Source: Nematostella vectensis
Lineage: Eukaryota; Cnidaria; Anthozoa; Actiniaria; Edwardsiidae
DNA: 64,000 nucleotides
Assembly: GCF_932526225.1 (NCBI RefSeq)
Contig: NC_064048.1
Coordinates: 6,802,627 to 6,866,626 of the forward strand
Reading direction: 5' to 3'
Shown piece after piece: positions 1 to 11,900 of this stretch (position 1 is the stretch's first letter; the number at the start of each line of letters is the position of its first letter). The notes under the pieces were generated by a model. The model had not been told where the DNA came from. It ran no database searches and saw only the letters and a list, made by a program, of their open reading frames with translations. The position numbers and the translations under genes are program-made.

Positions 1-267
1 TTCCTCGCAGTGATTTTCCTTCCCTGGTACAATTTCACTCTGACCTGGTGGAGACCCCGCCCCCTAACGAAATTAGACATTTAAAAGAATTCTTAATGTC
101 TAGACCGACCTGATGAAAAAATTGCCAACCTGGTGAGCTTTTAACGGAAAACTGCTTAGAGAGGGCTGTTACAGCGAAATTGCTTCACACTTTTGGTTCT
201 TATGATGATTTATATTAGCTCGACCAAAAAAAAAAACGTTACACGATGGCTCAATATAGTAAGCTAA

Positions 268-537
268 CCTTTGAGTCATAATTTTTTGTGGGTTTAAATA
301 TTAAGTAATATAGAATAGAGCGAAGGAGAGTGAAATACCGCCATGAAATGTTCAATATTTTGTCAGTCACTATTGGATGTTAATATTGTTAAATCTTTGA
401 GTCATAATTTCGTTGTGGCAATTTTTGTGGGTTTAAATATTAAGTAATATAGAATAGAACGAAGGAGAGTGAAATACTGCCATGAAATGTTCAATATTTT
501 GTCAGTCACTATTGGATGTTAATATTGTTAAATCTTT
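268..537. repeat. Tandem duplication, two copies of about 110 bp
   Basis: Two nearly identical copies lie at about 286-394 and 425-537, offset 139 bp. They share the stretch from TTTGTGGGTTTAAAT to GTTAAATCTTT. The short motif CTTTGAGTCATAATTT also precedes each copy. Only a few substitutions separate them, so the duplication is recent. No coding content is seen in 1-750. Confidence 0.85.
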
Positions 538-751
538 AATACAAAGAATTTGTCGTTCTAAAAATTTTCCAAATGTCACCCGACTCATCAGACATCTTCT
601 TGAGAAGGAATGGTATTTGAATTGACCCCGCTTCCCAAACATTCAACTATAACAGTCTGTGACATACCTATTATTCTAAACACACTGAAAGTCCAATGTA
701 TTTATGACATTCGGGACGTTGGTGGAGAAACTTTCTAACATCAGGTTGACA

Positions 752-897
752 GACATCCTCGGGGACCTGGGACCCAGGGCGTACTGAGCGGAAACGAGCT
801 CGAGAGCATAACGAGCGCGAGCCGGAAGCGGACGACCCGCGCTCGTCTGACGTTACGCTTGTTTACTCTCAGTACGCCCTGGGGTCCCCGAGGATGG
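752..897. mobile_element. Foldback MITE with CATCCTCGGGGACC termini
   Basis: The left arm starts near 752 with CATCCTCGGGGACC and reads to GGGCGTACTGAG; the right arm is its reverse complement ending GGTCCCCGAGGATGG. The terminal repeats are about 35 bp around a GC-rich centre, unlike the AT-rich flanks. TTGACA is present on both sides (746-751 and 898-903) and is a plausible target-site duplication. There is no transposase, so this is a non-autonomous element; the superfamily is not assigned. Confidence 0.8.
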
Positions 898-1084
898 TTG
901 ACAGAGCAAAAAAGTGACAAGTTTTCCCAAAATAAGTACTGGTTAACTTCGGTAAACCAACATATCAAAAAGTTTTTTTTTTCTAAATGCATTCGTCTTC
1001 GAGATATGAGACTTGAAGTGAAATTTTCAAATGTTCAAAGTATGAATGGTAACGTATAAAGGAACCGAACCGAATGGCCGAACC

Positions 1085-1195
1085 CTGGTCTCTGAACTCC
1101 GTGTGAACTTTTAGAGGTTCATAAACAAGAATGCTAAGCTTGTTTGTTTTTATTTAACCTTATTTCTTATTTGATACCCATTAAGCACATTGGCA
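1085..1195 (+). repeat. Dispersed repeat family R-A, copy 1
   Basis: The segment running from CTCTGAACTCCGTGTGAAC to GATACCCATTAAGCAC resembles 2925-3020 on the same strand and 57022-57165 on the opposite strand. All three end near a GATACCCAT(G/T)AAGCAC motif. The copies are diverged and non-coding. The rest of 898-2564 holds no recognisable gene, only AT-rich sequence and short ORFs. Confidence 0.55.
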
Positions 1196-2564
1196 CAGAT
1201 TCTCCGAGTGTAACCTAATGGACAGAGCAAAAAAATGGCATGAAATTTTCCAATCCTCAATATATATCTCAAGATTCCGCATACAAGGACATTAGGGAGC
1301 AAAGTTAGCTTTTTTTCAGAGCCTGAATTCTCCCTTAAGGAGACATAAACCACTGCGGTTTACGATACATCGATTCGCGGTTGCAACCTTATAATCGAAA
1401 TAGGTGTTTTCAAAATATGTTTTCATAGTATATGGGGAATGACTAACTGCTGCTGTTGTATTAAATATTCATAAAGATGTTAAATAAAATAATGGCATTT
1501 ATTCAAATGTTTTGGTATTTTGTAAAAGCCTAACGAGACCAAAGGCATTATTTGTTAGTATAACAAATAAGTAAGAGTTAATTACCTCGAGCCTTCGGCA
1601 ATAAGCCATATACATCCCGAGGCCGCAGGCCGAGACTTATTACATATTGACAAAGGGGTCCACGCAAAAATGTGTCTCAGAATCTTAATCTTTGAAATTG
1701 AACCTTGATTGAACAAAGAGTGGTGTGGAGGATTCAAACTCCATTAGCATATATATCGAAAAGTTATTTCCTCTGCAATTTCTACGGCAATCAAAAAGGA
1801 AAACGATTAACAATCAACCACATCGGTATGTGCTTAATAGTCACGAAAACTATTTCATCCTTGAAAACAAAGGCCTTGGTATCTTAATTGTACCAAATAC
1901 AAAGAAGTGTATTCCCTGCGCGGCCAGTTTATGATATTTCACATTGGGGTGAAATGGTGTTCTTTATTTGTAGGAAATAACAATCATGCAATAAGCAAGT
2001 GATTTCCTTACAAAAGGAGCGTTTAAATGAGATTTGTTGCCCCGTTTAGTTTGCATAACGCTCGTATTTTTTCTGAGATGGAGAGCGACGAAGACATGTC
2101 CGAACTGACACAGAATACGTTTTCGCAAGCCGAATAGTTTCTCCTGGATTTTGATCTTGTCGGAACGATCCTTTGAAGAACAAGCCGTAATATTACGATT
2201 CTAAGTGAAGAATAAGTTGAGAAGAGAAAGGACGACAGGATTCCGGAGAACACGAAAACCAACACGGTGTGGGCTGTTCGTACCTATCAAGAGCGGGCAG
2301 AAGTGAGGAATTAGAACCAGAATTGTGGCAGGATCGGATAGTTTCGTAAGTTTCGATAGTATCAAAGGTGTTCGATTGTAGTGTTGATGAAGAAATGATA
2401 GAGGATGTTTGTGAGGTTGATAAAGTCATAAAGAGCCAGGGCGAAAGTAAACCCCTAAAAAGACCTGCAGAATATGTAAGCAATTAATAGTTGAAGTTTG
2501 TCATTTTTATGGTCCAATAGATTTTGGAAAATTGCAAAGTTAAGTGCCAAATGGTTGGGTTTTG

Positions 2565-2726
2565 ATATTCAGCATGGAAGAGTGCAGGTAGTGGATTGAT
2601 TTAATTCCTCATTATAAATGCAAGGGATGTATACGAGCTTCCCCGGGATGTATCTATATACACCCCTTTCATTTATAATGAGCAATTCAATTCAATTCGT
2701 CAGCCCCGCTCTTCCCTGCTGAATAT
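2565..2726. mobile_element. Foldback MITE (ATATTCAGCA termini)
   Basis: The left end ATATTCAGCATGGAAGAG is mirrored by CTCTTCCCTGCTGAATAT at the right end. Inside, ATTCCTCATTATAAATG pairs with CATTTATAATGAGCAAT. The arms are about 75 bp around a short GC-rich loop (TTCCCCGGG). It has no coding capacity. Confidence 0.75.
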
Positions 2727-2924
2727 GAAAGCCCTCCCCGGGCTCTTAGCTACTTGCATATTAATGAGGTTTGTACGTGAAATAAAGCCCTAACGAAAAC
2801 AATAGAAACCGTGTCAATCATGTAATAATTGTCACTGGAAACGTTTTGTTGAGGTTCTACATACATATACACCTATTGCAATTTAGGTTACATCCGAGCA
2901 TCCATGTATCGTAACCCGCAGTAT

Positions 2925-3020
2925 TCATGGTCTCTAAGCCGCGTGAACGCTAAAGTGTTCTAAACCTGTGTTTGTTTTATTTACGCTTATTTCACCTTTT
3001 ATTGATACCCATGAAGCACT
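2925..3020 (+). repeat. Dispersed repeat family R-A, copy 2
   Basis: Diverged copy of 1085-1195, sharing the TCTCTAAGCCGCGTGAACG-like start and the GATACCCATGAAGCAC end. No coding potential is seen. Confidence 0.5.
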
Positions 3021-3372
3021 GCGGCGCCACACATAAATAACTCGAGTGCAAGCTTTTTTAAAATCAGATAAGGACAACTAACACAAACGCATCATGTCTG
3101 CCTGACTGTATTGTCTACAAAGTTTTGATGTAGATTCCCCTGGGGGGGGGGGGGGGGGGGGAGTACTTTGGCCCGTGTTGATAATCGTGAATTTTGTTCT
3201 CACATCCTGTTCAGCTAACCGGGCCCGTAACAGGTGTTGAAATACTTGAGACAGCCCCCCCCCCCCCCCCCCCCCCCCCTCTTAAGCCATGTAGTTTCAG
3301 TCGCTCAAACAGATTTCTTTAACTGTTATTATCGTGTAGATAATTGGAAGCTTACCACTCCAACACTGTAAT

Positions 3373-3496
3373 CGTACGTTTGGCGAAAAACGATTCTGCT
3401 TTAGTGTTGCCAAAATTCTGGAACTCTCTTTCCATGGATGTAAAACAAATGAAATCCTTGACATCTCTCATTAACACAATAAAGCGCGCCTGTTAA
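3373..3496 (+). pseudogene. LINE retrotransposon ORF2 C-terminal tail fragment
   Basis: Translation gives RTFGEKRFCFSVAK and then, after a one-base frame change, FWNSLSMDVKQMKSLTSLI to a stop. This matches the tail seen at the end of many CR1/L2/Jockey-type ORF2 proteins (an R.(F/Y)G...FS(V/F)A.P..WN.LP pattern). Only the last 40 or so residues survive, with a frameshift, so it is a dead 5'-truncated copy. The family is inferred from the pattern; no search was possible. Confidence 0.6.
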
Positions 3497-3603
3497 TCCT
3501 AACCTAATTTCTTATTGTAAATAGTTAAAATAGTTCTTACTCTCTCTTTATTTTGTTACACGAGGGACACGGGTAAATTATCTAAAGATGTTAAAGCCCC
3601 ATC

Positions 3604-3832
3604 GTCACCAGTTTACTTCCGGAGGGGGCCGAGGGAAACCTCAACCGTAAAGAGAAAATAGAATCTATTAGAATCCGTGCTATTTAACAGGCCATCTGCT
3701 CTAAATTGTCAATCACATCGTCAAAGAAACTTCCAATAGACACACTGATTTCACAATTTTAAAATATTTTTCGCGTTTCCATTAAAAATAATCGGAGATT
3801 GTTAAGTAATCAACCGGAAGTAAACTGGTGAC
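3604..3832. mobile_element. MITE family TIR-CACCAGT, copy 1
   Basis: The termini are GTCACCAGTTTACTTCCGG and its exact reverse complement CCGGAAGTAAACTGGTGAC. The interior, with GAAACCTCAACCGT, AAGAAACTTCCAATAGACA and ATCGGAGATTGTTA(A/T)GTAATC, is shared with 55780-55990 and more distantly with 26848-27012. Three copies in 64 kb make this an abundant non-autonomous DNA element. No transposase is present. Confidence 0.85.
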
Positions 3833-3980
3833 ACAATTCCTGGGAACCATACGACTAAATCGTGCTGCCTAAATCAGCTATTTAGTGCAAACCCTCAATA
3901 ATAAATGTCATCTAATCTAATTTGATCTGATCTAAAGCCCTCCCCCAATAAAGGAGCAATGACGTCGGACTGTTCTATTC

Positions 3981-5310
3981 GGCTCTTTAAAACATGACCG
4001 TGGATAGTATGCAGTAAAACTGAGTAAACCATGTTTATAGGAAGAGCCTTCTAGAGATCGCACCACCTGCTAAATGTGCGTCTATTTTTCACCAAAACGA
4101 ACTACTATTTTGCCGTAACCATAATAAACAGCTCAACGGGTAAATTATCAATTGGATGTTTGAAATTGCTGGTTGGTTATTTTTTACAAACAGACCATTT
4201 CTACACTACAGGCAGAACTATATTTTTCAAGTATTACATAACGGTGACCTTTTATTTATGGTGATATCTGTCTTTTTATGATTATTTTTTTAACATAGCT
4301 CTTAAGGATGATAGTTCCTTGCGGTTTCACAAGGTCTACAAAGAAAAAGAATATGACATTAACTTTTTGAGTTGTGTAAAGTTATTGTTTTTCTAGCCAT
4401 TTCGACGAATGTTTATGTAAAGAATAATAATACCTGCGACATATAATGCCTTCTGAAAAGGTATTCCGATTGGCAGAGACAGGAATTTCCATTTTTTTGA
4501 TTGGACAAAACTACGATTAAATTTTTAATGTTCTTTTTGACACAAACCTTAAAGTTGTGAATATACTGTGTTGTAGTTCACAATCAATAAGAGCATAAGA
4601 TTAATGGGTAAATAATCCCGTTTTCCCTTCGTTTGTAGACTTTCTAAAGGTAAGAAAACACTTCTATGTTATAAGGCTCGTACTCTTTTTAACTTTTTCA
4701 TGTGGTATGGAGGAAGCACTAAACAATTCCAGGCATTGATATAAAAGCAACTTTTAGAGAAACAACCCACATTTACGGTAAAAAGTATGTGCAAATCTTT
4801 ATCATTTTAAAGATTATGTCCAAACTTGCTGTCTTTTCATAGAGATCATTTTTTTTTCAATGTTATTTTACAAATGGATAAATGCAAAGATGGTAAACTT
4901 ATAGTAATATTGTGCATTCGCGAAATCTCCGGCAGTCTGGATAGTTTTACAAAAAGTATGCATGTGTTGAGTGAAGTTTGCTTGTTCTTCTTGCCATTTA
5001 TTCTTCGATGTTTGAAATAATGACACGTTTAACTTTTGTGTGCACCTCCGAAATCAGGATCTATTGAAAACATCCTTATAACATTACTATTTTTATTACT
5101 TAATTCAACAAATGGATAAACATAAGAAACATGTATTATGATTTTTATGGTATTTTTGACTATGTTGTCTTTAACAAAAAAGCCACCATAAGAATAACAA
5201 AGCTTGTTCCGTCTAGCTATTTCTAAGATCTTCATGTTTACGGCCGAATTCATTAACGAAAGAAATGGCGATCTGTTCTGAAAGCGTTTTCTTAAATTTT
5301 CTTAGTTTCC
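3981..5310. repeat. 1.3-kb local direct duplication, copy A
   Basis: Starts GGCTCTTTAAAACATGACC and matches 5835-7157 at high identity (scattered substitutions and small indels), offset about 1854 bp. A 62-codon ORF is kept in both copies but has no recognisable domain, and its protein changes are spread as in neutral sequence. No gene is called here. Confidence 0.85.
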
Positions 5311-5476
5311 TTAACTCTAAATTCTTTTAGATTTACATGTATATACACTATCTTAAATCAACAACTAAAACTAGCAGACTGCAGGAATTTATGCGCTTAC
5401 TGAGAGGTTTTATCGTATGGAAGTTTGTTAAATCGGAATTATCTTAGGTTCAACAATTCTATAATGGTGACATCGA

Positions 5477-5659
5477 TTGGAACTCACCTACGGTGGCGAA
5501 AGAGTTAAAACATTGGCTGAAAATTCTAAATATCACTCCATGACCGCGTACGATGCCGAAACTCTTGCGAAATATGTCTCGCATAATATTTACGAGTGCA
5601 TCAAGGACATAACAGCCTCGCAACATCACGACGCCAGAAGCCAGACAACAATCAAATAG
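5477..5659 (+). other. Short unidentified ORF between the duplicate copies
   Basis: A 60-codon ORF beginning MELTYGGERVKTLAENSKYH lies in the spacer between the two 1.3-kb copies. Its composition looks coding-like (few low-complexity residues), but no family is recognised and no flanking exons or splice sites stand out. It may be a fragment of an older gene or element. A poly-G run follows at about 5691-5706. Confidence 0.2.
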
Positions 5660-5834
5660 AATTTCTGAATGACCTGAAGAATCCGTGGCGGGGGGGGGGG
5701 GGGGGACCTCTAACCTCTAAAAATATACCTGCACACCTTCGCCGGCGTTGTAACAAAGTGAGTGTTTATTCCACTAGACACAAAACTTGCGAAGCCATCA
5801 CAGACCAAGTGAACATACAGGTGTGGCTCACAAG

Positions 5835-7157
5835 GGCTCTTTAAAACATGACCGTGGATTGTATGCAGTAAAACTCAGTAAACCATGTTTAAAGGAGGAG
5901 CCTTCTAGAGATCGCACCACCTGATAAATGTGCGTCTATTTTTCACCAAAACGCCCTACTATTTTGCCGTTACCATAATAAACAGCTCAAAGGGTGAATT
6001 ATCAATTGGATGTTTGAAATTGCTGGTTGGTTATTTTTTACAAACAGACCATTTCTACACTACAGGCAGAACTATATTTTTCAAGTCTTACATAACGGTG
6101 ACCTTTTATTTATGGTGATATCTGTCTTTTTATGATTATTTTTTTAACATAGTTCTTAAGGATGATAGTTTCTTGCGGTTTCACAAGGTCTACAAAGAAA
6201 AAGAATATGACATTTAACTTTTTGAGTTGTGTAAAGTTATTGTTTTTCTAGCCATTTCGACGAATGTTTATGTAAAGAATAATAATACCTGCGACACATA
6301 ATGCCTTCTTAAAAGGTATTCCGATTGGCAGAGACAGGAATTTCCAATTTTTTTGATTGGATAAAACTACGATTAAATTTTTAATGTTCTTTTTGACACA
6401 AACCTTAAAGTTGGGAATCTACTGTGTTGTAGTTCACAATCAATAAGAGCATAAGATTAATGGGTAAATAATCCCGTTTTCCCTTCGTTTGTAGACTTTC
6501 TAAAGGTAAGAAAACACTTCTATGTTATAAGGCTCGTACTCTTTTTAACTTTTTCATGTGGTATGGAGGAAGCACTAAACAATTCCAGGCATTGATATAA
6601 AAGCAACTTTTAGAGAAACAACCCACATTTACGGTAAAAAGTATGTGCAAATCTTTATCATTTTAAAGATTATGTCCAAACTTGCTGTCTTTTCATAGAG
6701 ATCATTTTTTTTCAATGTTATTTTACAAATGGATAAATGCAAAGATGGTAAACTTATAGTAATATTGTGCATTCGCGAAATCTCCGGCAGTCTGGATAGT
6801 TTTACAAAAAGTATGCATGTGTTGAGTGAAGTTTGCTTGTTCTTCTTGCCATTTATTCTTCGATGTTTAAAATAATGACACCGTCAACTTTTGTACACCT
6901 CCGAAATCATGATCTATTGGAAACTTCCTTATAGAATTACTATTGTTTACTTAATTCTACAAATGGATAAACATAAGAAACATGTTTTATGATTTTTCTG
7001 GTATTTTTGACTGTTGTATTTAACAAAAAAGCAACCATAAGAATAACAAAGCTTGCTCCGTCTAGCTAATTTTAAGATCTTCATGTTTACGGCCGAATTC
7101 ATTAACAAAAGATGGCTATCTGTTCTGAAAGAGTTTTCTTAAATTTTCTTATTTTCC
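5835..7157. repeat. 1.3-kb local direct duplication, copy B
   Basis: Second copy of 3981-5310. The right end carries a further partial third copy, 7160-7277, matching the region around 4968-5086. Such stepwise repetition suggests repeated unequal exchange. Nothing coding is recognised from here to 8070. Confidence 0.85.
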
Positions 7158-8069
7158 TGAGTTGAGTGAAGTTTGCTTGTTCTCTATTTATTCTTCGATG
7201 TTTGAAATAATGACACCTTCAACTTTTGTGTGCACCTCCGAAATCAGGATCTAATGGAAAAGTCCTTATAAAATTACAATTTTAACAGGAGATTCGATAC
7301 AGTTTCCGAATGCCCAAGCATCCTGTCAATCACAACTCGTACCTTCTGCTGCAGAAATCGATTATCAAGCTATTTGGCCATGTCGTGTAGCTAGGGATGA
7401 ACTTTATGAAAATGTTACTTTTGTTTACATTGCTGTTTCTATGGCAACGGAACGGTGAACCCGTTAAATTCACTATTCGCAAAGCGCTGTTCGCTGCAGG
7501 GAAATTTTTAAAAAATAAGCTATAGGAAATTGTACATCAGACATTGGTCGACACTTAAAGGAAGTTTTATTAAAATCTATAAGAGGAATTCTGCGATATT
7601 GGTGTATTTTTATTTTCAGTCACTCTGTTATTTACATACTTTAAAAGTCGCCCCTGAAAAAAACCCATATGCAAGCAAGGATTTTTTTACCATTGTTATT
7701 TAGGCCACCTCTTATTTCTAATAGCCTACCAAATATGAAAGCAATCGGTTTTTGTTGATCTTAAGTTTTAGGGGCCATTCCTGATACTATTTAATACTTT
7801 CAAAATGAAGAAATTAAACTTTTTTGCTTTTTTTTACATTATCTAAAATACAGGAAAAAATAAACAAAAATCGTTGTCACGCTCATGGCATAGGCGGCAT
7901 AGGGAACCGGAGATTTGGTTGCTTAAGGGAGTGGGGATGGGTCTACTGTCGTTTGGTCCAGAAGCCAATTGATGGGGGACAAAACCATCTGTGATGATAG
8001 AGAATCTAACACAGCAGCCCCTCCCCCAGGTTAAACAATTCAGACTATGGGGGGTTGGGTGCTCTTTAA

Positions 8070-8858
8070 GACCCTCCTCCGGGAAAATTGCTATAACTTC
8101 TGAACCATAGCATCTAAGAGACTAAAACTTGGTGACTTTATCTACGCTCCATGTTACCATGGCAACCGTTTTTTCACACATACGTTTCCCAAAAACTTAA
8201 AAATTAGTGAATTTTTCATATTTTGGTCATGTTTTTCACATTTAAATTCCTCTTGACTTTATAAGGGTGTTTATGTGACAAATTTCGCAACAGCGCTAGA
8301 ATTTTTTTACCTCGGATATTTGGGGGGGAGGGGTGGGTAAATTTTGCTCTCTCAAAGCTGTTGTTAAAATGTCACTAGATTTACTAGATGACACTTCAAA
8401 AATAAAAATATTACCTTTTCCGTAATAATTCTAGATTTTTTTTTCTTTTGCTAAAAATCATAAGAATCCAAAATGGCGGACCCAAGATGGCGGAAATTCT
8501 TACAAAAATTGATTATAAACGTTTTTATGGCCGTTTTGCATTGTAAAGCCGTTAAAGGGTTGATTCCGATATATCTGAATGATTCAAAATGATTTCAATC
8601 CGATATCTGATAATTTAGGCAATATTTGAAAGAATAGCTAGACATCGTATTTATGACGCCATTGTGACGTCATAATTGAGTTAACCACACCCAAAATAGG
8701 GCGGGACGATTCTTTGCATATTGGTGCTCATTGTCTGTATGTTTGATTGTCATAGCCTAAGCGGCTCATGAAATACAGATGGGGGGACGCTTTCACCCCC
8801 CCCCCCCCGCCCAGTAACAGACAGCTCAAATAAGCCCAGTCTGAATAGGGTTGAATAG
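8070..8858. repeat. Diverged long dispersed repeat R-N, copy 1
   Basis: Runs from CTCCGGGAAAATTGCTATAA to TCTGAATAGGG and matches 45480-46134 along most of its length, sharing AACTTCTGAACCATAG, CATGTTACCATGGCAACC, ATATTTGTATT-like and GCGG(C/T)TCATGAAATAC blocks. No protein motif is found. It lies immediately upstream of the PAN/EGF/discoidin gene and ends in a poly-C region. Confidence 0.65.
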
Positions 8859-8940
8859 TGGCTGCTTTCTAACTAATTTTTATTTTGATTCATCAGTGGC
8901 GTAACTAAGAATCCTGCGGCTTATTAAACTCCGCTGAATT

Positions 8941-11900
8941 ATGAAGATTTCTGACTATTTCATTGCCGTCATTTACTTCATTGGAAGGGTTTCAAAAGGT
9001 AAGTTCTTTGTGGCGATCAAGGCATTTTCGAGCAGTGATAAGCGATTATAATTTAATTAGCGTTACTTCTAGCGTTGTTGTAAAAATGATAGTGATGAAA
9101 TGAAATGATGTGGTTTGTTTGCCTTTTACCAAAAAAAAACGTAAAGTAAAAGGGGTTTTCTCAATATACAAAAACAAAAGACATTCGCTTCTTTCGGAAG
9201 TGGAGGCATGGGTGGTATTCCATTCCTGTAAAAAGCAGCCATGCTTAGCACACAAACACCTATACAGGCCCGTACCCAGTGGGGTGCAGGGGGTGATAAC
9301 GACCCCCCCCCCCCCCCACAACGGTCGAAAGTCCACTTTCGGTTCTCAATAGACGTGCATTTTGTAGACAAAACTTAACATCATAAGCTAGACCACTCTG
9401 ATATGTAGCCAAATTCGACATTAAACGTCCAGTGGAGATACTGCAAAGGCAAAAAAAATCCCTTTTTGTTCTTTCGGAGGGATTTTGCACCGCCCCCCTC
9501 TTGGGTCCTGGGTACAGGCCTGCCTATAGAAACGTTGTGTCTTACATTAGATTTTGTCTATTTATTTTCTGCCATTGTTATCAAGTGTCTTTGCAAATTT
9601 TCCTTCTGTTGTTAATAGTACAATCATCAGTTCCTCCATGCCGAATGCTGCGCAGAAATGATTGCATCCCAAACATGTCGCTGAACACCAGCGAAAGAAT
9701 CTTTTCAAAAGAAGTCCCCACTCAAAGGGAAGACCTCTGCATGACGGAATGTTATCACGAGGCGCTTTGCATGTCGTACAATGAAGGCCCGGTATCAGAT
9801 GATGGACTGACATTACCATGCGAACTGAACGCTGTTGATCATGTCGTTGAAGACAAGTTGGTTCCCAGAGCTGGGTACAGATACTGCAGCTTTATGGTAA
9901 GTTTCCCTTTGATCTTAAAGATAAGATCGTAATTGCAGATAAAATGCCCCTCCTCCAAGAAGACTCCCCGTCCCCACCACCCCCCCTCCCCCCCAAAAAA
10001 AAAATGAATCCGGGGGTTTAAAATTGACAACAATTCCTCTTTCCATACGCTCCCTCTGCTTTTTAAGCCTTTGAAGCTGTAAACAAATTTCCATATCCCC
10101 TTAAACGGACTAACGGACTAACAATGACTCGGCATGATCCACAAAAGACTTGGGAAAATCGCTCTTTTAGTATAATTGACGATCTAGTTAGACAGACTGT
10201 GCCACTGAGTTTACAAACATAGGACTGACAGAGTAGAGATGCTCCTTTTCTGCATATATATCTATTCAGAACCCGTGTGTGTCCAGCCCATGTTCTGAAG
10301 GCTACAGCTGTCGCCCAGATTTGAACAAAGACGACACATACTCCTGTACCCGTAAGTACGATACGCATTCTACTAATTTTTGTAGTTCTGGACCAGTTAG
10401 CACGATACACATTGTATTGATTGTTGTAATACCTGGACAAGTTAGTACGATACACATTCTACTGATTGTTGTAGTACCTGGACCAGTTAGTACGATACAC
10501 ATTCTACTGATTGCTGTAGTACCTGGACCAGTTAGTACGATATACATTCTACTGATTGTTGTAGTACCTGGACTAGTTAGTACGATACACATTCTACTGA
10601 TTGTTGTAGTCACTGGACCAGTTAGTACTATACAAATTCTATTGATTGTTGTAATACCTGGACCAGTTAGTACGATACACATTCTACTAATTGTTGTAAT
10701 ACCTGGACCAGTTTGTACGATACACATTCTAGTGATTGTTGTAGTTAATGGACCAGTTAGTACGATACACATTCTACTAATTGTTGAAATACCTGGACCA
10801 AGTAAGTACGATACACATTCTACTAATTGTTGTAGTACCTGGGCCAAGTAAGTACGATACAAATTCTACTGATTGTTGTAGTACCTGAACCTAGTATGTA
10901 CGACACACATTCTACTGATTGTTGTATAACCTGGACCAAGAAAGTAACGATACACACTCTACTGATTGTTGTAGTACCTTGACCAGTTAGTACAACACAC
11001 ATTCTACTGATTGTTGTAGTACCTGGATCAAGTAAGTACGATATACATTCTACTGATTGTTGTAGTACAAGGACCAAGTAAATAACGATAAACATTCTAC
11101 TATTCTACTGATTTTTTGTAGTACCTGGACCAGTTAGTAGGATGCACATTCTACTGACTGTTAGTACAATTCTTCCATCTGACTGTCTTTAAAAAGCTTG
11201 AGGACTGTAAAGACCTAAATCTACTAATTTAAACCGAGTATCGGTTTAATACCGAGTATCGATTTGGTTATAATCAAATTTGATTATAATCACTAAGGGT
11301 CGTCATTGGTGCGGGTCTTTGGGATCTTTGCTCTCCTTACTTCACAAAATGCTTTAAAAAATTTCACTATCATACTTTGTAAACCCTACTTCAACTACTT
11401 TTGGGAGGCTCTGCCTAGGTTTTATTATTTCAAGTCGGTTAAATTCTAGCCCATTAATTTAAACTTGTCCCGCGACAGGAGGTTAATGCACGCGAGAAAC
11501 ACAATCATGACAATTCCCGGGAAAACTTTAGAATTTACGGAGAATTTAAGGCAATTATTGACAATACACATCCATTATCAAAAGTAACGGGGATCTAAGG
11601 AATTCACATGATTCTGGTAATCAAATTTCTCATGAGTTTTTTTTTCAGGAAAAAAAAGCAAGTTGGCCGCGCGCTCTGTCCTCTCTCTACCCTTTTTTCA
11701 TAGCCAGCCTTTCTTTAATAAACACTATTGCTCTTATTCCAGATGTTGATGAATGCGCAAGCAATCCCTGTCAGAACGGAGCTACGTGCAATGACGGCGT
11801 TAACAATTACACGTGCGTGTGCCTTTCTAAATTCATCGGCGCAAACTGCGAGACGAGTAAGCAGTGTTTTAGTTTGTATACCTTAGTTTGCCGGCGTAAA

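Noticed and set aside
4076..6118. 62-codon ORF present in both 1.3-kb copies as a small conserved protein
   Set aside because: It is conserved only because the DNA was duplicated recently; its changes are mostly replacements and no domain is seen.
10279..11095. Long ORFs on both strands (190, 186 and 90 codons)
   Set aside because: They are produced by a 45-bp minisatellite whose unit is a multiple of three; the proteins are periodic and have no domain.
10352..11160. CRISPR-like appearance of the 45-bp array
   Set aside because: Units are contiguous without spacers and the context is a eukaryotic intron.
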